Origin: Tetmemena sp. SeJ-2015
Lineage: Eukaryota > Ciliophora > Spirotrichea > Sporadotrichida > Oxytrichidae
Length of the DNA stretch: 26,850 nt
Assembly: GCA_027382625.1 (NCBI GenBank)
Contig: JAJKFJ010020787.1
Span: 1 to 26,850, forward strand
Direction of reading: 5' to 3'
This document shows, in pieces, positions 19,401 through 26,850 of this stretch. The notes beneath the pieces are model-generated. The model was given only the letters and a program-made list of their open reading frames with translations. It was not told where the DNA came from and made no database searches. A program made the position numbers and the translations under genes. How positions within the stretch are numbered: position 1 is the stretch's first letter; each line of letters starts with the position of its first letter.

Positions 19401-22400
19401 ACAAGGTGGGGTATCCTCCAATTGTTCCATTAGAAAAATTTTTACCATTCGAAAAATACAACTGAATCTTGAAATCTAAATAATCAAAATTAGTTCCAGT
19501 AATGTGAATGTTATTTGACGATAATTCTTATACATTCAAGATCTAAGTCTAATGCTTAATAAATTAATCATGCATGCCATTTTAATAAATTGGCAATAAG
19601 AATTTTATTATAAAAAATGGAACCTTACAAAGATTTTTAAATAGAAATTAAAGTTTGTGGATGAGGAAGGCTGGTTTTAAAAGAAGTAAAGAGATATAAT
19701 AATTATGAATCATTTAATCTGGACTTTGGTAAAATAAAATATAGCATTCAAATTAACCTAATTTATGATAAATTGAATTTATTAAACGATATAAATCTTT
19801 AAATCATCGTATTCTTAATTCTTAAAAAATGAACACAAAAAAATTTCTAATAAAATTAGAATTTTGCTCAGTTTAAAAAAGATTTAATTCATTATAAATA
19901 GTTAGCAAAAATTTTCATATTGATTAAATAATAATTTATAATGGAATTAAATTATAAATAAAACTATATTAAGTTTTTTTTTTTAATTGAAAAACACAAA
20001 TTTCTTATTAGATTCTTCTCATAATAAAGTATGGAAGTGCATTTCCATTTGATGATAGCCTGAAATACATGGTGAAAGGATTGCCCTCAGGATTCTTAAA
20101 TATCTCACTCTTATTATAATTGAAGTAAAACCAATTGTCCACTATTCCATTTCTATTTTAAAGCTCAGATACTATTCAGACAATTACTTCAATATAATTT
20201 TCCTATTTTTTTATTAGAAAATGACCAAACTAATTATAAATGGGAAAAATTAAAAATATATAATTTTCTTAAAGACAAAGATTATTCTTATACAAAAATA
20301 TTTCTTAGACAATTAAAAAATGGTCTATTAATATAGGAACTAAAGGCCAGTTGGGTAGTACTTTTATAGTAAAGTTAATGTATTACTATAAAATATCTTT
20401 AAAAACAAGATTTTGTAATTTTATGATCTTAAAATATCTAGGAGCGGAAATATAATCATCAAACCTGATCGATATTGCATGGTTTCCCATGTAGATATTT
20501 TTTAATGGGATAATTGTAATGTTTTTGGTGGTATTGTCCCACAAGAACCAAGGACTTAGAGTTGCCGCATTATACAAAGTAGTATTTACATATAAAGAGT
20601 AAAAGTTTGGCTCTCCTAGAGGATCTGAATTTGCATTTTAGAAAAGTAATTCAAGAGGATTAGGCACCTAAAACTATTTTAAATTATTATCTTCATTTAT
20701 TGGAAGATTTGTACATACTAAAAGTATAGAAAAACTTAATTAAATTTTATAAAAATACCTTAAATTTTTAATTAAATCTTTCTTAATGCTTTCTAAATTT
20801 TTCACTTCAAAAATTGTTCTTTAAGTTATTTGATCGTTATAAGTGCCAATCAACTAAATCTATTATTTTGGAAGAACTTAATATTTCGAGAACCACTGAG
20901 AAGATCAAAGGTTAAATCAAAGCTGAGATAATCTCATTCCAAATTAATCACAGTTAATATTTAATATTCTGATCACGGGCCAAATTGAATGGTTTGGAAT
21001 AAAAAAGAGATAAATTCATAAGTTGCAGATGATTATTAATCGGGATTTGATGCCAAAAGACTGTTTATCATTCTTTTAGAAGAACAATATTTAAAGATGA
21101 GCAAAAATAATTCCAAGCTACTAATTAGCTGAAGAGGGCGCTATGAGTTTAATTTATACATTAAGGCCATTACGATTGACTTGACCTAACTTTTTGAGAT
21201 TCCTCAGAATAAATTTTCATTCATTAAAATGAAAGCCTTCAATATTAGCTTAGTAATGGAGTTTTGTAATTGGGGCAAGCGTTTTTTTCAGTTCAACTCC
21301 AACAATATAAAAAGGAGCAACAAAGAACATTTTAAAAACAAAGGATGTAAATTCTATCAGAGACTCAGTTCAGCTCATTGCGGATCGCTGAGTAGAAGAT
21401 ATCAAATTAGCTAATTCAGATCTGTAAAATCAAATAGCTATATTCAGTTCAATCTCCTGAGAAGATAGAGGCCACAGCCCTTCATTTGGGCCTAAAACAA
21501 ATGAACACAGTTTGATTGAGGCAAGCTCTGGAGGATAGAGCAAACAAAAGAGCATTTAAACAAAAAAATAGACTATTAAATTAGAAAGTTAAAATTCAGG
21601 ACGCACACGACCGGCACTAGGCACCGGTCGCCATTTCCCTGAAGGCTTTCTGGTTTGGTAATCCGTTGGCTGGTGGGTGAGTGCTTAAAAGAGGCAAGGG
21701 ATAATGGCAGCCGAAGCCCTGGGGAAGGTGGTGAGCTGCTCACTGGAGAGATAATCAAAGGTGAGTGGTTCCCACTCACCCTCCTAATCCTGTTCGGCGT
21801 GGAGGGACGAGATCTATGGGCAAAAACTCAGTCATGCAGTTGGACAGCGAAGCCAGACGCTACGGAGCAGCGACTTGCTCTCGGTCCGAAGCTACCGGAT
21901 TTTTTTTCTCCTTCTAGGTTTTTTTGGATGGTCTGCAGAAGCCGGGGGCTTCTGCTCAGAGTGTGAGGTGGCGGGGGTGCCACGTGTTTAATATCCCTAT
22001 TCAGCTGGTAGGTTTGTGTGCGTCAGATAAGTGCGTCACAGCAATATCATTGACTTCACTGCCTATCTTATTTATGCCGGGGGCCCTTTAATTCCCTTAA
22101 TTATTATTATTATAAACAAAATAATACAAATTTAACTCTCAAGCAAAAAGGGAAGAAATTTTTCTAATTTGAAAAGAGTAAAAATTAAGGTAAAGTGAAT
22201 TTAATTTTCCAATTCTCATTTCAAAAACCTTCCAATCTGATCATTGATAAGAAAATTAAATAATGACTGAAATTAAATTAGAATAACACTAATTAAACTT
22301 TGATTCAACTTTTAATCATCTTCTTGATTCTCAGCATAATAGAAAGAATAGTTGTTGGGATATGCATCCCATTAGTCTTTTACTTAAAGTTTGAGCATAT

Positions 22401-24700
22401 ACTGTCCTGCATAAGAATTATTTCTTGGAGTCCACCCATACACAGTAATATTTCCTGGAACTGTCCTATTAACCTCAACTGTGAGCCATGAAGTGTCTTG
22501 CAAACTGTTGTCTGTAGTAAGAGAGGAAGTTATAATTACCTTATCGCCCTCAATATCTGTAAAATTTTGGTACCATATTGTAAATGAGATTATAGTAAAA
22601 TTAAATGCATTTATTATTTTAAGATTTTCTAGGTAATATAAATTGATCCACGATTTGCAGCTATAGATGCAGTCAAAGAAGGAGCAGTGTTTGGCATTAT
22701 GATCAAAGTAAAATTGTAGGTGTTTGGAGTGGCTAAATTAAAATCATCCCAAGCTAACACTTAAACTGTAAATCTTGTATCTTAAATCAAAGTAGATTAA
22801 GTTTAGTTTGGATTTATCACTGAAAAAATTATGCCGAATTCATCAGATTGATTAACATACAGCCAGCTTAAACATATCACTCGAAAGTAATTAAATATGC
22901 CATTAATTATGAGTTTATAGTTGAGTTAATATTTGTGCCAAAATAATTGAAGGCTTGGACATTGAAATAAGGAGTATCCTCCTCATTATCTTTATCAAAT
23001 AAAACTGTCCAGTTTTTATTCTGGTGAGCATACATAGTAACTGTGCTTTAAAATGTCAATTTAGGAGTTGGAGCTTAGTTCTTTACGATTTGAATTTGGA
23101 AACTAGTCGACGCTATTAAAGCCGAGTTTTAAACTAAGGCTGATGAAAAATTTAATGTATAAGAGCCCACAAAAGTATTATCGTAAGCAAAGATTGAAAT
23201 AGTAAGTAATGAGGCATCAAATCTAAAAAGACTTCCCACTGTCAAATCTGATCCATTCTAAAATTTAAGTGATTACGTCAGGGCTTCTCCAGAGCATTGA
23301 GTGAATGTTGGCAGTAGCATATTTTACTCAATTTTCTATACTGCGAAACCCCCAGAATTGGAATTGACAGGTACTCCTAATCTGCTCTAAACTGTGGGGG
23401 AGGTTGGTGCGGCATAAATTGGGCAACTGTTTAGAGAAACTTTTTGATTAGCACTGGCATTATTTATAGGGTATTGAGTAAAGTTTTAAATGTTAGTGAA
23501 CCAGCGGTAGAAAAGCTTTTAGGGAACCATCCAACCAACTCCAAAATAAAGATAGGGACTTGAATTGTCAAACGATCTTAATAAATTTTAATAATTTCGA
23601 AATAACAATTTAATTACTAAAAATATACTTATAATTTAATATCATATGTTCATTTATAAAAATTTATTAAATTGAAAATATTCATTAATTAGATAAGATT
23701 GTGAATTTCAATGAAAAGACAAATTTTAAGAATGACTCTTTTGATATTTAAGTATTATTTATTTATCTTAAGTTAGTCCAGTTTGCAGAAGAAGCAAATT
23801 CGGAATTGTAGCCTGCTGGAGCATTTTGTTAAGTTAAATAATTTGAGACGAAATTTTATACACCACACGGCTAATCCCAAGAGGGTGCTACGAAGTCTTT
23901 GAATTTGTATAGGAATCCGTAATTCTCAGCGGTTGATTGTGCCATTCTAGAAAATCCAAACATAGTAGCATTTCTTTCAAAAAGTTAAGACCTGTAAACG
24001 TAAACATAGAATAAATTATTCCATTTAAGCAGTATATCCCTCACACATTAAAATTAATGAAGAAATTTTGTTCATTTAATTTGCTTTAATAAGTGAGTTT
24101 TTTCTTCTGATTATTGAATTTATTTAGACCGATACTTATCCATAGCATATTATCTCATTCATAAAACTGATCAGATGTCTTTTATTTGTATAAGAAATGA
24201 AGTCTTATGAATCTCTTTGATACAATGATTTTCTTCTTAAGAAGTGAAATCGAGATTTCTAAATTAGTTACATTTATTAGAAAAGAATAAATCAGGTTCT
24301 GTATTATTTTTTAACCAATTAAATTATCTTTTCTTGAACCACTTAAAATAGTTTATGCAGCAGCCGTTGTCTGATAATTTACATAGAGCGCATTGGATCT
24401 ATAGGAGATTGTAGAGCTTGCAATATTAAAGACAACGATGTAAACATTATACAAAAAACCCCAAGAGAGAACTAAAGAATTAGGACTTGATGTTGATTAC
24501 TCCAAGCATAAGTTATAGACAGAATTTCCAGTAGAGTATTACCATTCAATAGAATCCCCATACGTTAATATTTTTATAATGTTGAAATAAAAAGAAAAAT
24601 CCTATCGACTGAAAGGCTCAAAATTTCTTGCTTCATCAGTAAAATAATTTAGCTCAAGGAGGAATAATTTTTCATGCAGCTAAATTGCAAATTTTATTCA
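13498..24700 (-). CDS. Giant cadg/Cys-rich/DUF4215 multi-pass surface protein
   Basis: One large surface membrane protein, or possibly two adjacent ones. In N-to-C order on the minus strand it shows cadg (dystroglycan-type cadherin-like) repeats, for example DTSWLTVEVNRTVPGNITVY near 22490-22420, ATLSPWFLWDNTTKNITIIP near 20570-20510 and IGTYLMECVGVDDASWETV near 19400-19340. Furin-like Cys repeats follow (about 18000-17630 and 16990-16800), then a DUF4215-like module, CDDGNVISGDGCSNLC (about 16010-15960), and a beta-type domain. Several membrane helices lie between ~15320 and 13800, and an acidic cytoplasmic tail ends in TGA at 13500-13498. The architecture is typical of giant ciliate surface proteins; adhesion or sensing is inferred. 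The N-terminal start was not found; coding-like sequence reaches at least 24,640. Many introns and IESs interrupt it, and only some were resolved. Gaps near 17,050-17,590, 16,060-16,790 and 20,890-22,290 appear to be larger inserts. Confidence 0.7.
13800..15320 (-). other. Membrane-helix region of the giant protein
   Basis: Hydrophobic segments include MQYLWGLVHSLQVFSYLLYM, TIWTFAILIMMPTVLLMN, YQRLVIAAILVYAYPYPFI and GWVLVALISFSVIKNFSVVI. A lumenal/extracellular N-terminus and a cytosolic C-terminal tail are inferred. Confidence 0.65.
16290..16620. mobile_element. MITE-like segment inside an insert
   Basis: A locally CpG-containing stretch within otherwise AT-rich, noncoding DNA of the giant gene. 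It has GACGTC at both sides (about 16457 and 16564), two imperfect direct copies of a ~21-bp unit (TTGC...AATTAGT...GCAG at about 16490-16512 and 16524-16544), and a 5-bp-stem hairpin CTCGG-ACTTA-CCGAG near 16335-16349. No ORF. It could be a small nonautonomous element within an IES. Confidence 0.35.
17050..17590. other. Probable large IES between Cys-rich blocks
   Basis: AT-rich noncoding DNA lying between two Cys-repeat blocks that read in the same orientation. Its edges and pointer were not determined. Confidence 0.45.
17630..18000 (-). other. Furin-like Cys-rich repeats of the giant protein
   Basis: The spacing C-x2-C-x3-C-x2-C with intervening GYFYLNNGCYEKCPDGYFAD and CHTACNLCYGPTSKQCYSC is typical of growth-factor-receptor/furin-like repeats. 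The block is split by the intron 17789-17821. Confidence 0.8.
17789..17821 (-). other. Intron in the Cys-rich region, 33 bp
   Basis: Minus-strand GTAAGAAT...TTGAATAG. Removal keeps the Cys-repeat frame (YTCK to LCHTACN). Confidence 0.8.
18558..18573 (-). other. Candidate 16-bp IES with a 2-bp pointer
   Basis: Near this position the frame of the giant gene changes from NSQMAQIKL to YSGGVGSNCIPPCNN. Deleting 16 bp between two AG (CT in the gene) dinucleotides restores it and removes a TGA. A 2-bp pointer is weak evidence, and the edges are approximate. Confidence 0.35.
20935..21570 (+). CDS. Nested plus-strand coding-like region, unknown
   Basis: Inside the large interruption of the giant gene, the plus strand holds coding-like stretches in more than one frame. 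First comes MVWNKKEINSQVADDYQSG and a following EEQYLKMSKNNSK (about 20990-21120), then YEFNLYIKAITIDLTQLFE (about 21140-21195). A Lys/Gln-rich, coiled-coil-like run containing FSSLRIAEQKISNQLIQIC (about 21305-21510) ends at TGA. TGA codons or frame changes separate them. They could be segments of another gene nested in an IES, or a decaying mobile-element ORF. Antisense frames here are also partly open, so strand assignment is not secure. No family was recognised. Confidence 0.35.
21600..22090. other. GC-rich, hairpin-rich island
   Basis: About 490 bp of visibly GC-rich DNA in an otherwise AT-rich window. It contains a series of near-perfect hairpins: 21608-21630 (7-bp stem), 21731-21743 (5-bp stem, 3-nt loop), 21760-21780 (9-bp stem, 3-nt loop), 21935-21955 (9-bp stem, 3-nt loop) and 21968-21983 (5-bp stem). 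A run of eight T at 21900-21907 follows a small stem-like sequence, as at a pol III terminator. Two overlapping plus-strand frames are open: one from ATG 21655 to 21966, open even in the standard code, and one starting near 21704 that stays open past the island only if TAA is Gln. Neither resembles a known protein. The edges are abrupt. It may be a SINE-like element, a structured RNA gene, or foreign DNA. Confidence 0.5.
22300..22560 (-). other. cadg repeat of the giant protein
   Basis: The minus strand reads DIEGDKVIITSS, then WLTVEVNRTVPGNITVYGW, then YAGQYMLKLQVKDQWDAYP, the order of motifs expected in a dystroglycan-type cadherin-like module. The plus-strand ORF here is a shadow. Confidence 0.7.
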
Positions 24701-25140
24701 ATAATTATTTATTTTTCAAAAGGCATAAGTTAAATTAGATAATTAATAACCTTATAGTAAAGAGTTTAAAATTTTTACTAATATTAGACTGCTAACAATA
24801 AAAGAAAAAAAAAGAAAATGAAGATGGAAGAGATTAGTTAGTGTGGTTATCGATAAAAGAATTATTCTTTAAAACTAGTTTACGAAGAATATTTCCAAGC
24901 CTAAATAATAACAAATATTAATTGACTCTCAAATAATCATTAATTGAATCACAGTTATAATCATTAAATTGGAGAAAAATATACTTAATTTCTACTAAGA
25001 AATTAAAAAATAAGCTATCGCATCAAAATCAGATATGCAATGAAAAACCCCATAATATGATAAGAATGCGAAAATAGGTTTTGTATAATTAATTTCTTTA
25101 TTAATACTTATAATCATGCGAGTCAAACGCGAAATCACTT
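24701..25140. other. AT-rich spacer between giant gene and transposon
   Basis: No convincing coding frame. A single AAAAACCCC at about 25044-25052 resembles one unit of the C4A4 repeat found at TBE ends, but one unit is not evidence of a terminus. Confidence 0.4.
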
Positions 25141-25149
25141 AAAAATAAC

Positions 25150-26170
25150 TACATGATCCATCCTATCTCAGTTTCATTTTGACTCTAAGGTATGGATGTA
25201 GTCACCCTTATCAGTAGTAATAGCCAGTTCTCAACATCAACTCCATCGCAAAAATGTTGAGAGTGCCAGCGCGCACTATACTCTCGCATTTGAAAGTTGC
25301 TTTGCAGATGAGAAAGTTAGGAGTTGCAGCTGTTCTCATCGCACTTCTAAGTTTCAAGATGTGCACATCAATTATTTATTGATCCTCAAACTCTTCGCCA
25401 CTAAGCGCACTTCAGTTTGGAGTAGTGCGCGAAGATCTTCCATAGATAGTTTCCTTATCTCAAGATCTCTCCGTAGACTGTAGCAAACATCTATCGTTGA
25501 AATGGCATAACGTACAAAAACTGTGAATCGAGTGAAGCGTTATAGACTTCACTAAGCATTTTTATAATAATCTAAATATATTTACGACTAGCTGCTCAGG
25601 TGTGAGAGGGATAGCGTGAAGTTTGTATGTGCTGACGAAGCTGTGTTCACACACAACACCTTCATGAAGAAGAGTTGGTACAAGAAGCACGATAACATAG
25701 AAGTTTACGAGTAGAAAGTAAATATAACTACAAGTGCGTTACTTGCAGGAATCAGCGAAGACTCAGGCTTAGAAGCTTATGTCCTTCACCTCGCTCTATC
25801 AAGCGAGAGCAGTATGTTGCGTTCCTTAAGAAGCTCAGAGAGAAGATCACAGACGGTGAGATCGTTCTACTCGTTGACAACCTCAGCGTACACAAGACAA
25901 AGGAAACGAAGAAGGCATACGCTGAGTTGAATATCACTCCTGTTTTTAATGTTCCATATTCGCTAGAATTCAACGGCATATAGTTTTACTGGATCTTAGT
26001 TAAGGGGCACTATATGAAGCTGCTGCTCTTTCACTTGATTAATGATTAAGCTATCGATTCAGAGGATTTAATAGTGAGTAGTTAAGAGAGTGAAGAAGAG
26101 AAGACAAAGTATGTGCGAGATAGGTAGAGTGAATATTTAGGAAAAGTATTTAAGCTTAACTTAATGACTC
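25150..26170 (+). pseudogene. Tc1/mariner-type transposase, degenerate
   Basis: DNA transposase of the IS630-Tc1-mariner superfamily, probably TBE-like. An N-terminal helix-turn-helix-like stretch (INSIAKMLRVPARTILSHLK, about 25230-25290) is in a different frame from the catalytic part, so a frameshift lies near 25340. The catalytic core starts VKFVCADEAVFTHN (first Asp at 25634-25636). Near 25790 a one-base shift separates EDSGLEAYVLH from RSIKREQYVAFLKK. The second Asp is in LLVDNLSVHKTKET (25876-25878). The third acidic residue should be Glu in PYSLEFNGI-x-FYW but is TAG (Gln) at 25981-25983. Exactly 34 residues separate the second Asp and this Gln, matching DD34E spacing. Two frameshifts and loss of the catalytic Glu mark a dead copy. 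The superfamily assignment is confident; the TBE assignment rests on the linked kinase ORF and the host type. Confidence 0.8.
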
Positions 26171-26369
26171 TTAGTCACTTTTGCTTATCTGGGAAGAAGG
26201 GATTCTTAAGAGGTTCCTTTCTCTCTTCTGTTGGGCCAGATGGACCTAGCTTCCTCATCTTCGAACCTCTCCCGCATCTATGTGCATCTCGTCGTCCCTA
26301 AGTTTGTATAGTGATAGACGCTTGCTTCAAAATTACCTCCACCTTGCTGATGCGAGCGAAGAGACACCG
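26171..26369. other. Transposon interior between transposase and kinase
   Basis: Moderate-GC sequence continuous with the transposon. Several frames are open under the Gln code, but none is recognisable. TBE elements carry a further small ORF, so a decayed counterpart is possible. Confidence 0.35.
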
Positions 26370-26850
26370 TCATACATGAAGAGTATGCTTACAAGATCTT
26401 TCCTTACGAATACCTTGTAAAGAAGGAAGAGAGAGGTCTTGAGTTCGCGAACGAACTGACAGTGTTGAGAGAAGCGAGGGACAAAAACTTGATTGAAGTA
26501 CGTTCTTCATCTTGCTGGTGTTCTTATCGATCTTAATTACATCGCCATTCTCCTTCCTAAATGGGAGATCACACTACAAGGGACTAGCTTTACTTTCTAT
26601 TCTTACTGACCCCCTTAGAGGAGTGAGGAGTTTGCATGAGTTGGGATTCGTGCACAGAGATCTCAAGCCAGAGAACCATAGATAAACTTTGAACCAGTCA
26701 GAGCAACTGTCATAGACTTCAACAGGGGTTGTAAGAAGAAAACATTGAGAAGCATCGGGGCAAGGAACTGCAGGCTACTTCCCATAGGAAGGGCTTGGGT
26801 CAACGTTAGGCAGTGGGACATTTTTTCTATATTGCAATCATACTTGAACT
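26370..26850 (+). pseudogene. Transposon-borne protein kinase ORF, broken and cut by the window end
   Basis: Protein-kinase domain fragments lie in several frames. In order these are EYAYKIFPYEYLVKKEERG, YVLHLAGVLIDLNYIAIL (hinge region, about 26500-26555), RGVRSLHELGFVHRDLKPEN (catalytic loop, about 26618-26680), VIDFNRGCKKK (DFN in place of DFG, about 26710-26745) and GTAGYFPQE (subdomain VIII, about 26767-26793). Frameshifts separate the pieces, so this copy is not functional. A kinase ORF next to a Tc1/mariner transposase is a known hallmark of TBE transposons of Oxytricha; its role there is not understood. The 3' end of the element lies beyond the window. Confidence 0.7.

Noticed and set aside
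20935..21570. TGA read as Trp in the nested region
   Set aside because: Substituting Trp would open one frame, but TAA/TAG are also frequent in it, and TGA is clearly the stop in the well-resolved genes.
21600..21910. SRP (7SL) RNA gene in the GC island
   Set aside because: A short ACGGAGCAG match to the SRP core was seen, but the GNAR apical loop and the pairing partner of helix 8 are missing.
21600..22090. tRNA gene or tRNA-derived A/B boxes
   Set aside because: Weak A-box-like and B-box-like strings lie about 100 bp apart and no cloverleaf forms.
25044..25052. C4A4-type transposon terminus
   Set aside because: Only one repeat unit is present and no matching inverted copy was found in the window.
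1..26850. Macronuclear chromosome or bacterial contig
   Set aside because: Multiple IES-type inserts, a transposon and lack of telomeric repeats argue against somatic DNA; reassigned stops and spliceosomal introns argue against bacteria.

Overview
The window looks like germline (micronuclear) DNA of a spirotrich ciliate of the Oxytricha/Stylonychia type. Three things seen in the sequence support this. (1) Real genes read through TAA and TAG, evidently glutamine, and stop only at TGA, so standard-code ORFs are chopped into short pieces. (2) Coding stretches are split by short GT...AG introns (31-68 bp) and by even shorter AT-rich inserts flanked by direct repeats of 2-9 bp. Removing one repeat copy plus the insert restores the frame each time, which is how internal eliminated sequences (IESs) and their pointers behave. 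(3) A Tc1/mariner-type transposon with an accompanying protein-kinase ORF, as in the TBE elements of Oxytricha, lies at the right end. No C4A4/G4T4 telomere tract is present.

Layout. 1-817: transposon-like remnant, then AT-rich DNA. 818-1513 (-): 3' part of a class-2-type lipase lacking its N-terminal half. 1613-3528 (-): complete AGC-family Ser/Thr kinase (574 aa after removing 3 introns and 3 IESs). 3590-3951 (-): 90-aa hypothetical protein (3 IESs). 4304-6296 (-): membrane protein with a long disordered N-terminus. 6297-8240: coding-like minus-strand fragments I could not assemble. 8301-12234 (+): large helical protein, 1,146 aa after removing 2 introns and 14 inserts. 12344-12575 (+): 66-aa single-pass membrane protein with one intron. 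12576-13497: AT-rich spacer. About 13498-24700 (-): a giant surface protein with dystroglycan-type cadherin-like (cadg) repeats, furin-like Cys repeats, a DUF4215 module, several membrane helices and a cytoplasmic tail. It is broken up by larger inserts, one holding plus-strand coding-like DNA (about 20935-21570) and a GC-rich, hairpin-rich island (about 21600-22090). About 25000-26850 (+): degenerate Tc1/mariner transposon with a broken transposase and a broken kinase ORF.

The genes do not form a pathway. They would become separate somatic nanochromosomes, and what links them is the germline architecture. The main result is a set of 27 listed pointer-flanked inserts, several only 10-20 bp long. 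In the three genes traced from start to stop, the spliced length is an exact multiple of three. The identity of the 1,146-aa protein, the missing half of the lipase and the nature of the GC island remain open.
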